Positions 1 through 11,511 of a stretch of DNA of 64,000 nucleotides are shown here, in pieces. This stretch comes from Lepidodermella squamata (Eukaryota > Gastrotricha). Within the stretch, counting starts at the first letter, position 1. Each line of letters begins with the position of its first letter. The stretch lies in contig JBLDXI010000032.1 of the NCBI GenBank assembly GCA_047495785.1, forward strand, positions 3,844,001 through 3,908,000. Direction: 5' to 3'. A program made the position numbers and the translations under genes. The notes under the pieces are model-generated. The model was given only the letters and a program-made list of their open reading frames with translations, had not been told where the DNA came from and did not search any database.

Positions 1-1345
1 TGGCTACAACATGGAGGCGTTCCAGCAACGACCGCCTAGTTCGTAACCGCCGCCGTTCTGTCCCGCCGTGGCCTGAAGACATCAGCCAGATGGCCCATTA
101 CCACCAGCTCTACGTTTGCTGGCGTTGCGGCGCAGCGGACCATAGCTTTCGGGACTTTGTTTGCCCCAGGATGCCGGCCCAGGTTAAGGCAATGAACATC
201 TCAGTCAAACTAGAAGGGCAGACGGGCCTGGTGGCCACCCATTCTTGCTATGGCCTCCTGATGCTGCGATTGCCACCTTATCCGCTGCCCTTGACGTGCT
301 GCGTCTTCACCGTTGCCGAGCACGCCGTCTCGGGCCTGTTGGATACCGGCGCTAACGCGACCATCGTCACGCTGGAACTCTGCACCTTTCTCGGTCTACC
401 TATACAGCCGCTGGCACACAATGTCGTCATGCGCACTGGCGATGGCCGTCTTGTCGATCCCGGATACATCCTCCGCACCGCCTTGTTGCCATTGGCCGTT
501 TCCTCGGACGAGTCCCATTTTCACCGGCCTTCGTGCTGTCCAATTCTAGCCACACCCTTATCATAGGACTCGACTGGCTTCTCCGGCGCCAGGCGATCAT
601 CGACCTACGTCGCCTCATGCTAGTGGGCACAACCTGAAAGTTACCCATCACCCTTGCGCCGCCCGCCGGTCCTCGCTGGGCCGCCGTCTGCGTCGAAAAC
701 CTGCCCGGCCTCGATACCGGAGTACTCGTTAACGAACACATGACTGCTGCTCGCATCAGCACTAGCGCGCCGACTTCGACGGCTACCCCGGCGTGCATGT
801 CCATGCTATGTGCTGCCTGGGCGCCGTTCGAGCCCGACTCTTCGCCTCGCCTGTCCTCGTCGACCGGCCGCGTCATGCCTTTAGGCCTGGGCTTCGTCCG
901 CCTCGACACGGCTACTCACTCAGCGAGTCGGTTCTTGAAAGCGACCGTCATTGCTTGACCGTTGGTGGCACGGTATTGTTCACGACCCGCGCCGAGTTCA
1001 ACCTTGCCTCGGGTCAGCTCTCCATCGCGCCGCCCAGCCAATCCGAATCGTTTCCCGGCGATGTTCGCGCGCTTATCGATCGCTCGGTTGTGGGGCTGAA
1101 CCCTGAGGATGGCGCCGCGCTCCGACTGCTCCTCGCCGAGTTCGCGCCGATCTTCAGCGACAGCTCGATGAGCATTCGCCTGAAGCAGCCCCTGCTGATT
1201 GAGACGACGGCTACGAAGACGAACAACATGCCTCGCCGCTACATGGGCCGCGCAAGAAGTCCGAAATGCGTAAGCACCTCCGATTCTTGCGCGAGCGTGG
1301 CCTGATCGACCCCGTTGTTGCTCATGTCCTGATTGTTTTCGCGTA
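1..1345 (+). mobile_element. Ty3/gypsy-type LTR retrotransposon remnant (zinc knuckle, protease, start of pol)
   Basis: A frame at 90-566 carries a zinc-knuckle-like CWRCGAADHSFRDFVC (CX2CX4HX6C, longer last spacing than usual) and then an aspartic protease core, LLDTGANATIV, near 340-370. A shifted frame gives the later protease motif IIGLDWL at about 555-580. The frame 793-1305 resembles the linker before reverse transcriptase, and a further frame at about 1,260-1,320 reads KHLRFLRERGLIDP, typical of the start of the RT domain. Coding then stops in AT-rich DNA. The three frame changes show this is a dead copy. It is cut by the window edge on the left, and no LTR is visible. Its GC-rich composition contrasts with the flanking DNA and matches the fragments at 26.4-28.1 kb and 40.8 kb, which suggests one family. 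Identification rests on protease and Pol motifs seen in translation. Confidence 0.8.
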
Positions 1346-1590
1346 GGTAATTGGTCTTGTTACCTATAATTTTGGTCTATTTCACTGATGAATTCAACCT
1401 GACTTTATTAAAAAAATTGAGAAAAAAATTGTAAATGAAAAAATCCGTGCGCCAACGGAATCAAACGCGTGAAGTTAATGTTAAAAGCATAAACTCCACG
1501 AGCCACTGGTGACCACACAACTATGATCAATAGGTTTTTCTTAATTCTTAATCCACTGAAATACCAAAATTGAGCATCTTGATTTATCCA

Positions 1591-1664
1591 GCGCTCGTAG
1601 TCTAGTGGATAGATTGCTGCTTAGGTGGCAGGGAATCATTAATCATTAGTTCGATGCCTGGGCG
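1591..1664 (+). repeat. tRNA-like sequence with pol III A and B boxes (tRNA pseudogene or SINE head)
   Basis: The segment has an A-box-like TAGTCTAGTGG (1598-1608), a possible anticodon arm with stem CTGC/GCAG around a seven-base loop TTAGGTG, and a B-box-like AGTTCGATGCC (1648-1658). The T-arm and acceptor stems do not pair well and the variable region is too long for an ordinary class I tRNA. I read it as a decayed tRNA or the head of a tRNA-derived SINE rather than a working gene. Confidence 0.35.
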
Positions 1665-2104
1665 TTTGGTAGCGAAACCTAACCTGCAACAGCTTATCGC
1701 ATGAGTTCCAAAGAACGATGATCACGGCCTCTTGCACTCTACAAAATTTCAGGATCATTCACCAGCAGCCGCTACAAGTAATGGCTACAAAACCGGCCGA
1801 AGAAAATTGCCATCAAATTTCAACCTGTCCGACAAGAGCAGGCCTCACTGAAAACCGTCGAGCAAATTCGCGAAATTTTTTCTAATTATTTTCTTGAATG
1901 ATGCCTCCTTCTATCTTTCAATCTCGAGCAACTCTAATAGCGCGCAATTTTCGAATTTTGAAAATAATAACACACTTCGATTGATTACTGGTTTCTGGTT
2001 TAATTAATCTTTAGCCCGAGATACGGCGACGCGCTGGGAGTATCATTAGACCTAGCGAAGTTAATTCAAAGTAGCCTAATAAGCTTGGATGAAGATCGCG
2101 AGAT
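1665..2104. other. AT-rich stretch, no gene seen
   Basis: No coding frame, tRNA or clear repeat is supported here. It lies between the tRNA-like sequence and the short minus-strand ORF. Confidence 0.5.
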
Positions 2105-2500
2105 TTACCTAGTCAACGAAGTGGCGATTTGCGCCATGATTTTCGAGTCCTCTAGCATTTGTTGCTGCTGCGCGGTTGTGGTTTCAATTATGAACTTGGC
2201 TAGGTTTTGCTTAGAACCCCCCGAGGCGCGGCTATTCCATTTGGTCTTAACCAAGCCCGGCTTGAATTTTACGACCTCTCTCAATATCCTGCACACCACT
2301 GGAACCCCCGGCATTTTCGGAAAGCCCAGATTGAGCCAAGCCCAGGCAGACCTTGATCCCACTTGGCTCGACCCTGCCTTATCCAGTTCAATTTCGGGGA
2401 GTTCCTCATCGCTTACGCTTACAACCTCATCTACATCTTCGTTGTCGCTGAAGTTCGATCCAAAAGCGTCAATTTCTGTGACGCTGTGGGGTTGACCCAA
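2105..2500 (-). CDS. Hypothetical protein, acidic N-terminus
   Basis: An open frame of 131 residues starts at ATG 2500. It has an acidic N-terminal third (runs such as SDNEDVDE and SDEELPEIE), then a more ordinary segment with Trp, Pro and basic residues, and a glutamine-rich stretch QQQQ before the end. I do not recognise the family. The last codons contain ACTAG followed by GTAAAT, which would be a good splice donor, so this could be a first exon rather than a complete gene. No downstream exon could be assigned. It sits between transposon fragments and may itself be transposon-derived. The opposite strand of the same interval is also open, which weakens the call. Confidence 0.4.
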   Translation of the reverse strand: MGQPHSVTEIDAFGSNFSDNEDVDEVVSVSDEELPEIELDKAGSSQVGSRSAWAWLNLGFPKMPGVPVVCRILREVVKFKPGLVKTKWNSRASGGSKQNLAKFIIETTTAQQQQMLEDSKIMAQIATSLTR

Positions 2501-2625
2501 CTATTTTTTCATTTATTTACGTGACTACAATTTTCTGTTTCTCCCCATATAGGTGCTTATTTAAGATCGATTAATTCGTCGACGGTGCTATGGAAATAAA
2601 TTGAACGTTCTACATCTACCCATGA

Positions 2626-2700
2626 TGCGGAAGAATAGCGGCGCGTCTATGCATCGCTTGGAAGTCACCGACGAAGATACTGCCGCCCCCAGGCTTTGAA
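2626..2700 (+). repeat. Copy 1 of a dispersed Gag-leader-like repeat
   Basis: GAATAGCGGCGCGTCT followed by GGAAGTC and GACGAAGATACT matches, with scattered differences, the segment at 7701-7770. Both copies begin short GC-rich stretches that translate with a shared pattern (R-W/L-E-V-x-D-E-D-T). They look like the same position of two copies of an LTR element. Confidence 0.5.
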
Positions 2701-4270
2701 TGCGGCGAGTGGATCAGCGAGTGTGCCATTTTCTATTGGCGTAAAACCAGCGCCGGCTACTGCTTCAGCAGGCGCATCTGCACCAACTGCGTCGGCGACG
2801 AAGCAGAGCGCTGGTGCTACTTTGCGTGTCGCCTGCCTTCAGCATTCGGCGCCGCATGAGCAGGGCTGTAATCACGACAGGCGCCATTACCGGTCGATCA
2901 ACCCTTTCCGCGGCATGCGGCCCGCGCAATACCTACTAGTCGCTGCACCGGCAACCACCAGGCCATGGAAGACCTCAGCATGTTGCGCAACATCCGGCGT
3001 AACAGCCATGGACTCCGTCCGGTAACTCCAATGGGGCTGGATACCAGAATTATGGCCCATGTGGCGGCAATGGCTACTGAATACCCGCCCAGAGCTATAC
3101 CCGAGCCAGCAGTTCCATTTTCGGTTCATATTTGATTATCGATCCTGTTCTTCTGTCTCCGACTGGTCCAGCTGATGGACGCAGGTGACTGTGGCTGTGG
3201 GGTACATTCAATTTTGACCGAGTTTCGGAAGCAAATCGGTGCTCATGCTCTTGGACCTGCAACACGAGATTCACCAGTGCAGATCTGCACGTCGAAGCTC
3301 CCGACCTGCTGATAGAAATAGAAGCCTTCTAGAGGGACCGGTATCTATACCACGACGCGCTTCAATGACACTGACCACCTGCCTGTGGAATGTGCCTGTG
3401 TAAACACCACTGGTCAACCCTCCCATCGGCGCATAAAAGCCTGGAACGACACTAGCAACGTCGTGTGCAAACTCTGACCCTCCAGAGCCGTTCTTCAAGC
3501 CGCTTATCTAGTCGAGTTCGGCAGGGAGCAACTAGAGCAGCTGTAATAGTCCCAACTACCTGAGGAAAAATGAAAAATGATGCAGATGCGAATGAGGTAA
3601 GTGTTAGTTCATAAACACCTGCGTATCGTGACATTTTCGTACTTGACCTCATAGGCAAAAGAGTGGTAAGAGTAGAAACTCGCGCAAATTTCCTGGAGCA
3701 AAGCTTTGCGAATTTTGTGAAAAAGCTTTTCGCTCGATGAAATTCCACCTTGAACAGTTTTGCAACTGAAAGCAATGGAAAACACACGCAAAAATTGGCC
3801 ATATTTCCCTTCATCTCGTATATTTTCCGACTTACAACATCCAAAATCCGACCCCAAATCCATCACTTATTTGAAACCGATTTGTGATGAAAGAGCTATC
3901 CTGAGTCCATTGAGATATCGATTTACGGTTGTTGAGAAAAGATTGCAGACAGGCCTGCACTTAATATAGAAAATTTCCTCGCATTCCAACTTCTTTAAGA
4001 ACGGTAAAATTAAACCCGTAATACTCGGATCATTTACACCACGAGGCTTGTGTAAAGAGCGATTTCATATCGGGAGTCAAAGGCATACAGTGAGACCACC
4101 TTCGCCAAATTTTACCGTCGCACTTAATGGTTGAACCTAGGTTTCTAATCAAGCCGCTGTTATAATCAATTTATATCTGAGCTTCGTTTCTTGCTTGAAA
4201 GGCCTAAACTGATGAAATTTGAATCCAATGGATCCAAATGAAATTGGCAACTTTGTTGCGAACGACGGTC
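2701..4270. other. GC-rich transposon debris then AT-rich DNA, no intact gene
   Basis: From 2701 to about 3500 the GC-rich composition and broken frames are consistent with the body of a decayed LTR element following the leader repeat. No motif is clear enough to name a domain. From 3500 to 4270 nothing coding is supported. Confidence 0.4.
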
Positions 4271-4560
4271 CTAGGGAGTAATCAATGAAGGGCGCATGGA
4301 CAAGGAAATAAATGCTCGAATAGCTAAGGCAGGTAGTTGTTTTGGAGCCATGAGTAAATTCATGTGTAATAGGGGCCATATTAGTATTGAAACAAAGATG
4401 AAAGTTTTGAATTGTGTTATTATTCCCACCATCATGTACGCCTACGAAACCTGGAATTCAACCACAGCCCTTGAAAATGCTCTACATTTTAAAGAAATGC
4501 GATGGTTACGAGCTATTTCAATATCATTACTTGGAGTTCTTATTTTTATGCTTGCTTATT
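4271..4560 (+). mobile_element. Non-LTR retrotransposon fragment (C-terminal part of reverse transcriptase ORF)
   Basis: The frame 4296-4568 reads INARIAKAGSCFGAMSKF and then IETKMKVLNCVIIPTIMYA, closely similar to 24,859-24,995 in the element at 23.1-25.6 kb (AAKAGSCFGALNKLF, LATKLKVLKCVVIPT). This is the thumb/connection region downstream of the RT catalytic core in non-LTR elements. The match ends soon after a YETWN motif. It is a dead fragment of the same family. Confidence 0.75.
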
Positions 4561-5400
4561 TGAATTGAAGGTCACCATCTCGATTCTCGAGCTGCGGCGA
4601 TGGCGCGGGTAATTCGTACCGTAAATCTCGTCTCAAGCCACGTTCACAAGGCATGCGTGAGCATTTCAACAATTGCGTCTTCGCATGTGAAGATTGCCTC
4701 CGAGGTAACCCCGAGAAACTAAAAACATCGAAATTCATGAATTAAACTGATTTCAAGTTTATACAGGTGGGTTGTTGTGACTAAAATTAATGTACTTCTG
4801 CTAAAATCATTTTTTTTTAAGCTGGAGTAAACTTGATTGTCCTGTCTTGATCAGAAGAAGATTACGTCGGGGCGGCCGTTATGATCGATTACTTCACGTG
4901 AGTTTTAAAACCAAATCAGGTTCTTAGTTCATCGTCCTTAAGCGTTGAGTTTTCTGATATGGCCATGGAGAATAGCTTAACCAGAGTGACAGCTCAATGC
5001 AATTTTTGTTTACAAAAAGTCTTGATAATTATTGAGGTGGATTTTTTGCAAATCAAATTTTCGTAACCAGCCTATTTCAGCGCTTTTTTGCAACCCGTGT
5101 TTTCAACTTGTTTCCATGCTTTGCCATTATTTTAATTTTGCTACACGGCGAGATTGCTATCTCAATCAGTTACCTGATTTGTTTCTTCGGTCACATGACC
5201 CTATAACCTCTGCCATAATGAGCTAATGTAGTAAACCATTGGGTCGCGTTTTGAGTTCTGTGTAGTGAAAAATGAACGTTTTCAACACCAGGTATTTAGT
5301 GCTGAGCGCAACTAGGGCCGGGCTGAGGCAAAGGCTGGGGATCCACATTATTCGCTTCATTGTTATTATGAACCTTCAGTTCAGTTCAGATGAGACGCGA
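4561..5400. other. No gene seen
   Basis: AT-rich DNA. Short open frames occur on both strands but none shows a recognisable motif or splice context. Confidence 0.5.
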
Positions 5401-5404
5401 GTAG

Positions 5405-5560
5405 TGTTGTCAATAGATTCGATTCGATTATATTCGACTATTAATCGTGGTTAATCGACGACTAAATCGCCGATTAATCAATCTAGATTTTAACGAATCC
5501 TCGATTATAATCTGATAGATTAATCGAATTTTAATAGATTTTATTTATTCACTTGAATTA
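5405..5560. repeat. ATTAATCG-rich subterminal-like repeats beside an hAT fragment
   Basis: Many copies of TTAATCGA, GATTAATC and ATTCGATT in both orientations occur between 5405 and 5560. Clusters of short motifs in both orientations are common near the ends of hAT elements, and this cluster lies just beyond the 3' end of the hAT transposase remnant on the minus strand. Confidence 0.45.
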
Positions 5561-5639
5561 ACTTTATTTAGCTTTTTCTAGTGCTCATACAACTTCAAAG
5601 TCTTCGCGTAAGATTCGCGAGTAAAAGTTGAAATGAGAG

Positions 5640-6040
5640 ACAACATTTATTTAAGAATTGAATAATGTGGCTCTTTGAGCCACGAATGGAGGCCAACGGC
5701 CTCTTCGAGAATGTCGTTCTCAAATGATGCGACCACGCCACCGGTTGCAAAGGTAAAAAGGCTAAAAAGGTGCTCAACCGGGACCGATGTGGCCGGTATA
5801 TACGTAGAAGCCAACGAGCAACCAAAGCCAAATGAGGAAAAGCCTTGTAAAGTTGGCTCCAAACTTGAAGCGGTTCTGCGTCGTTCTGCTGCGGTAACTT
5901 TCGCCACCTAGAGATTTCCAATCTCGCCTCATCAAGAAGCAGTTGAAGTACGATCGGTGGACTAGCCCCGGTTTCTCCTTCATCTGAGTCACTGCTTTCT
6001 TCTGGCCGCCGCACCCTTTGACTGCCATGGACGTTGAGGG
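5640..6040 (-). pseudogene. hAT transposase C-terminal (dimerisation) remnant
   Basis: The minus-strand frame 5647-5907 contains TYIPATSVPVEHLFS, then FENDILEEAV, matching the hATC dimerisation domain pattern IPATSVPSERLFS. Upstream, in another frame (5595-6122), are LQVWSQLYKAFPHLALVARW, equivalent to the W-W-x6-P-x-L-x2-L-A motif that precedes it. A frameshift therefore lies between the two, near 5830. The N-terminal BED finger and the DDE core are not present, so this is a non-functional end piece. Other frames over the interval are shadows. Confidence 0.7.
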
Positions 6041-6129
6041 CAGAAATACTCAGGCTAAAAAGTAAAACCAAGTTACTTAGAATATTAGAATAGAATAAAT
6101 TGCGGAGTCCAAAATAGTTCACCTTTTGG

Positions 6130-7620
6130 ATGCTGCAAATTTGGCCAAATCGAATCCCTGACTAATAGCTACCGCCGTATGAGAAACGGGAATGTGGAAT
6201 GTGGAATTCAGACTAGTTCAGCGGACCCAAAATATCATTTCAAATTGCTTACAGCAAGTGGGCAACTTATCAAGCGCTACTGAGCGTCAATGAAATGAGC
6301 GGTAGCCCCCACTATGCGGCGCTTTGCTCGTTGCGACCAAAAATCCGCGGAAAAACTGGCTGCTTCTGCAGAGCCAAGCAGACGAGCGAGATTGGCGTGG
6401 AATGATTCGAAATTACATTTTATCTGAGCGCGATTAGTGTTGTGAGTAGGCAAGGCATAGAGCGGATCGCCATAAAATTTGAATCAATAAGTGAAAAGAT
6501 ACTAGGGTTAGGTCTTACCCCTCGCTAATTTCGCTAATCCTTCATCTTCTGTAATACTGATCGGACGGATCGGACAAGCAAATCCTTTCAGCACAAGCTT
6601 GCTTAAAAAGTGGAACTTTTTCTGGCGGAAATCTGACTCCAGCATTTGATTGACCAACTGACCCAGAGAGAATTTTACCCATTTCTTCCTGGTGGCCGTT
6701 TGGCTGTGGCACCACGCGTAATTGCTTTCACACAGCTTACACTTGGCTCGTTTATTAGAAAGAGGTATTAGAAGAGGAATGGACGGTCACAATCGCGATT
6801 GGTGGCTGCCAGTACCAGTGGCGAGCCAGCCATTCCGTAGCCATGTGAGAAACATGGCTTCACCAACTGACTTGTCTTGTAATTGTAAATTTGCCCTTGC
6901 CACAAATTTCCCTAATGTGAAAAGGATTTTTTACGCAATAATAAACACGCACCAGCTGTTACTGTTTTGAAAAAATCGGTACGTTTTCTTGTTGCGTCTC
7001 AAATCTTTCGTCAGTAACGCCGGTGCGTAGCATCAATACGTCTTGATTGCTCTTTTGTTAATGTGCGGTTATCTTAAACCCTAACATTCTTTTAGTCTTA
7101 ATCTTAGAAATATTCTACTGCTGTTGATTTTTAGAGCACCTGTACTTATCGGTTTCACCCGGTCCCACATCCGCTTGCCTCAGTACATGATGGGCGATTT
7201 GTTATTTTTATTGATGTGTTCTCGCCCTTACGTAACTGTCTCATCGCGTGCTTCATGGATGTCAGATATGTATACATCTGTACGCGACGTTAACTACCTT
7301 GGTATGTGTTTTGAAATTCAAATTAAATTTGCCTTAGATCTTTGCTCATGCTCTGCACATTTGCTTAACGGCTGTCTCATGAATTCTACCAACCCATTAA
7401 ATCTCATTATTTAATAGAACGTATATTTTAATCATATTTTTATGGACCTAAATTTACGTCGCCCGCTTTGTTCAGTTTCTCTTGGTTAGCAACCCTCAAC
7501 TAACAATCTTCATTTGTTCGCGCATCGCGCATTTTTCATCATTACTACGCCATGGATCACCGAGTATGCTCAGTGATAGCAATTGCTGTTATACTAACTA
7601 TTGACTAAGTATTGTATTTC
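6130..7620. other. No gene seen
   Basis: AT-rich, no coding motif recognised on either strand. Open frames at 6722-6970 and 7124-7414 lack family resemblance and splice context. Confidence 0.5.
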
Positions 7621-7639
7621 ACCAGGTTTCCCGCGTTCT

Positions 7640-8410
7640 CCTCATTGGCGGCCCTCAACATTTGGTGCACCAGCCATTACGAACTGATCTATGGCGTCGC
7701 CGATAAATAGCGAATAGCGGCGCGTCTGTGTGCAGCGCTGGGAAGTCGTCGACGAAGATACTACTGCCCTTAGGTGTCGAGCGCGGCCATGCTCCATTGA
7801 ACACGCGATTTGAGAGGACGAACCCGTGACGTGAGTCTCTTCATTGTCGACCCAATCGTCCCCGCTACACCCGGACTTCGTGCGGCCGTTCGAGGGCATA
7901 CGCGATGGCTCCGACGTCAGATGTTCGTCTACTCATGCAAGCAGTCTCAACCTTCTGGTTGCTGCGCATAGTCGCCTGCCGAGCGGAAGTACCCGGCCCT
8001 CGGGATCGCGTTCTCGTTTGAACACTCTTACAAATACCTGCTTGACAACAGCTTCGTCCTCGAAAACGAAGGCGCTCCTGTGGTTCTAGATGCTAGACCA
8101 TCCGTGACCCCAGCAAGCGCTTTTGGCGATGGCTAGAGCAGTTAAGCAACCTGGTTCCCTGATTCTCCCGCGGTCTCGGTCGCCTCAACCACGCTGACGA
8201 CCTCTCGCGACTCGCGACCGTCCACCGAACTTGACGTTGTTGGTTACGCCTACGATAGTCCCTCAGTCGACTAACCTGTCGCTGGCCGACCGGTTTCGCC
8301 TAGACCTGGTTGAACTTCGAGCCGCGCAGTTAGCGACCCCGACATCGGCCCGTGCTACGTCACCTCGACCTCAGCACGTCGTTCTCGGCTGCTTCGACCC
8401 TCCTTCTTAG
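7640..8410 (+). mobile_element. Decayed Ty3/gypsy fragment (leader repeat, RNase H)
   Basis: The leader-like repeat at 7701-7770 matches 2626-2700. Further on, pieces in different frames line up with the RNase H of the better copy at 26.4-26.7 kb: FEHSYKYLLDNSFVLEN at about 8010-8060 corresponds to the segment ending LLGQPFVIET. PSKRFWRWLEQLS at about 8115-8153 corresponds to PSKRLFGYIEKLS, and GRLNHADDLSR at about 8177-8210 corresponds to GRLNYADGLSR. At about 8281-8330, LADRFRLDLVELRAAQL resembles the pre-integrase linker of the same copy. Several frameshifts and stops make it a fossil. GC-rich composition ends near 8400. Confidence 0.65.
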
Positions 8411-8789
8411 GTTAAATCTTTGCCTGTCAACCGCTTAAAATTGTTCCTCGATATAAAGTATATTCAGCTTTAACGATGGTGAATACGTCAGCTTCTACTA
8501 CTACTTAGAGTCTGCTGACTGGATAGAGACCTTGGTTTATCTGTTGATCTTTGTTACACTCGTTTTCTGCATGGGCTATATAAGGGAGTCTTGTTGTTTG
8601 AGGTGCCTCGGCGTAGGGTAAAGTGCTCAAAATTTGCAGTTTTTGAATTTATGGAAAATGGTGAGCTTTTCCAAAATTTCCTTTTGGAATCATGCAGTTC
8701 GAGGGTGAAGACACCCTGCCAGCTAAAGAGTGACATCCCGCAGGCTTCAGCCTTCGATAAAGATCACTTCAAAAGTCTGCAGTTTTTTG

Positions 8790-9335
8790 CAGATTTATTT
8801 ATTTATTTATTTATGAGCCATTCATCCGTTTTTAGAAAAAGTTGGAAAGCTCAGCTGTAAAAAAAGACAATGGATTAGTTAGGGTTTGATCAAACTGTGC
8901 ACATGATTATGTAGTTATAAAACATCATGTTAGATAAGTTGACAAAAATCAGTATAAAATTGAGCAACAATAATGGTAGAAAAATATGGGAGTATAGGTT
9001 TCATTTCAGGCTGCTGGCTTTTTGTTGAGATTGGTGTTGGGAGCCAGACTTAATAGGTAGTTGTAGACCAAGTTCCTGCACTGATCTGCGCTTGTTGCAG
9101 AGCGCACTGCGTCGGGCAAACTGTTCCAAAAAACTGCCCCGTGGTGTTCAAGACAACGGTCCATGGTCTTGGACTTTGTCTTTGGCATTTTAAGGAGACA
9201 GCTCATAGTTTTCTTGGCTGTTTGGCTTCGAGTGGAGCCCGTCGCGGTTTGCTTGGTGGGGCACTTTACCCTAAATTGCGCAAAAAACGTAAAATGTTGT
9301 GTATAACTTCTGAATACTGCGACTCTCAAATCGTA
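8790..9335 (-). mobile_element. 3' end of a non-LTR retrotransposon with (AAATA)n-like tail
   Basis: The minus-strand frame 9006-9329 ends with GAVFWNSLPDAVRSA, matching the W-N-S-L-P motif near the C-terminus of many non-LTR reverse transcriptase proteins. About 190 bp further on, at 8790-8816, the minus strand has AAATAAATAAATAAATAAAT, the type of simple repeat with which such elements end. Only the last part of the element is present. Confidence 0.65.
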
Positions 9336-9959
9336 ACAAACGCTTGTTTGCTAATTTTGTAAAAAAAAAAATGGAACACGTCATCGGATTATGCTCGCCA
9401 CAAAACCGCTAGTTGCCTTTACAACTGAAAACCGGATGAGTGTGAGACAGCATGGCGTATGATAAGAACTTACTGTCAAACAGCAAGATTGGGGATCTTT
9501 ATAACTACTGCTGGCTTCGATTTAATTCCCGACCTGCTATACCGGCTATGTGTATGAAAATGAATCGATGAAAAGCAGAAGTTTTCAGAAAATATTTGCT
9601 GGTGCGTATAACAAAGAACAGTTTACTTATAGAATATTTTTTCACCTTTGTTTGTTGGAATGAAAGAAAAACCTATGGTGGGCCTTACAATCCACCAGCG
9701 ATTCTCATTGAGAAACTTGCGCGTTATCGGTCTATTCTTGTTGCTGTTGGGGCCCCAACATTGCTACAGTGTGAGATGTCTCGATATGGCGTGAGATATA
9801 TGTGGAAACACGCCAATGCTAAATGTGATTGTTCTATATATTGATCTCTCGAAAGAAGTTGATATCGTTGCAATCGCGTTACTACTGTCCGTGATTTCTC
9901 AACCAAGTTAGTGTCAAGCTGCATGATCGTATTAGAGTATCCAAATCGTTGTGCTTCAG

Positions 9960-10165
9960 GCGTACACAAATCATATATTTTCACTCCTCGACTACTGTCT
10001 TTCCAGTTATTCCCCGTCTCCTAGAAGATATTGAAGAACTAGAGTCAGTGCAATCTCGCTTTACTAAGAGGCTATTATATCGTAGCTCAACCTCTTATAT
10101 GCTGCAGATATTGTTGTATGCCCACTCTGGAAATGCGCGTTTGATACACTATTTGTATCACTAAT
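9960..10165 (+). mobile_element. Non-LTR reverse transcriptase C-terminal scrap
   Basis: The frame 9949-10164 contains RLLEDIEELESVQSRFTKRL, similar to the segment (W-S-P-x5-D-I-x2-L-E-x-V-Q-R-x2-T) in the C-terminal half of CR1/Jockey-like RT proteins. The match is short and the surrounding sequence is broken. Confidence 0.5.
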
Positions 10166-10686
10166 TTTGCCATAATATTGATGTGAATTTCTCGGATTTT
10201 GTTTTTATTTGTTTTTATTTTATATTAAAAACGCTCGACTACCATGTAATTGTGATGAAGTTCAACGCAATGAATATTTGCTCGTGAGACGTATTTGTGC
10301 TTCGGGCTGCTTGAAATCACGAATCTACCTTTGAAATGTGCAAATATGGTTACAGTTAGAGTAACAGTAACAACAGTAATAGTATCAAATTATCATGTAT
10401 TGCTGAATGTTTTGTTGTACACATAGCTCGATCTGCACTATAGTGTTCACTTCTTTTTAATATTTGCGCATTTGTTTCTATAATTATGTGTAAAGCCCTT
10501 TCTATCTTGCATACCGGGTATCGCCTCGCGCATTTAATATCTTTCCAATTCTGGTTGCTTCCGCTTTATCGTAGCGGGAAAGAGTGGCAATGACACCACC
10601 TGATGTCAGGTCATGCGGCGATTCGCTTGAGACCTGGTTTTAATTTAATTGACATTTTTGTATATAGGAAATTTTCTTACGCTGTA
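10166..10686. other. AT-rich region upstream of the phosphatase gene
   Basis: No gene. It presumably contains the promoter and 5' UTR of the phosphatase gene that starts at 10687, but no clear core promoter element is seen. Confidence 0.4.
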
Positions 10687-11511
10687 ATGATGACCGAGTC
10701 AAGCAATGGTGGCTCGACCAATAATTGTAAACGTTTGGTCATTTTCGACTTCGACCACACGTTGATCAACTGTAACAGTGATGAGCACATATTCCCAATG
10801 CTGACGAATGGCAAGCCAGTCCCAATCACGTATACTGGAGGCTCATGGCTTGGACATATGAACAAAATCTTCGATCACTTACATGTGGATCATTCTGTTC
10901 AGAAAGACGAATTCTGCCGCGCTTTAGCCACCCTGCCCTTCATAAACGGCATTCCCGAGCTCATACGCAAATTAGCTGCCAGATCTGATCATCGCCTTAT
11001 GGTTCTTTCTGATGCGAATACTCTATTCATCGAAACTGCTCTAGAGGCGAATAAATTACGGCAATATTTTACGTGTGTAATAACAAATCATGCTGAATTC
11101 GATGAAGTTGGTCGTCTGCGGGTGAGTCCGAAGGAGGAACAGGCGACTCGTGCGATGTCAGGCTCATGTCCTACGCAAGATTGCCCCGATAATTTGTGCA
11201 AAGGCTCGGAAATCGGTCGGATAATCAACGAATTCAGACAGTTTGGCGAGCCAGAAATATGGTACGTCGGAGATGGGTGGAACGACTGGTGCGCTGCTGT
11301 TCAGCTACCATCGCAAAAACATCACGTATTCGCGCGGACGGGCTACACTCTGCATTCGATTATTACGGAGAGCCTTGGTGGGAAGAAGACATTGAAGCGA
11401 CGCCCCCGTGACAACGATCCGAAGCTGAAATGCAACGCATCCTTCTGGCTTGATGGTCACGAACTAGCCGAGTGTATGTTTCAACTCGACCCTAGTCTGA
11501 AAGATGAATGA
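10687..11511 (+). CDS. PHOSPHO2: PHOSPHO1/PHOSPHO2-type HAD phosphatase
   Basis: An intact single-exon frame for 274 residues from ATG 10687 (the frame is open back to ATG 10603, but the family begins close to the first motif). HAD motif I, FDFDHTL, is at residues 20-26 with both catalytic aspartates. Motif II is LMVLSDANT. The family signature CPDNLCKG and the motif III/IV region YVGDGWNDWC are present. PHOSPHO1 acts on phosphoethanolamine and phosphocholine and PHOSPHO2 on pyridoxal phosphate; length and motifs fit both, so the substrate is not decided here. Tryptophan in GDGWND replaces a usually small residue. The gene ends 191 bp before the Rpt1 start on the same strand. The symbol indicates the family, not a proven orthologue. 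Confidence 0.9.
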   Translation: MMTESSNGGSTNNCKRLVIFDFDHTLINCNSDEHIFPMLTNGKPVPITYTGGSWLGHMNKIFDHLHVDHSVQKDEFCRALATLPFINGIPELIRKLAARSDHRLMVLSDANTLFIETALEANKLRQYFTCVITNHAEFDEVGRLRVSPKEEQATRAMSGSCPTQDCPDNLCKGSEIGRIINEFRQFGEPEIWYVGDGWNDWCAAVQLPSQKHHVFARTGYTLHSIITESLGGKKTLKRRPRDNDPKLKCNASFWLDGHELAECMFQLDPSLKDE

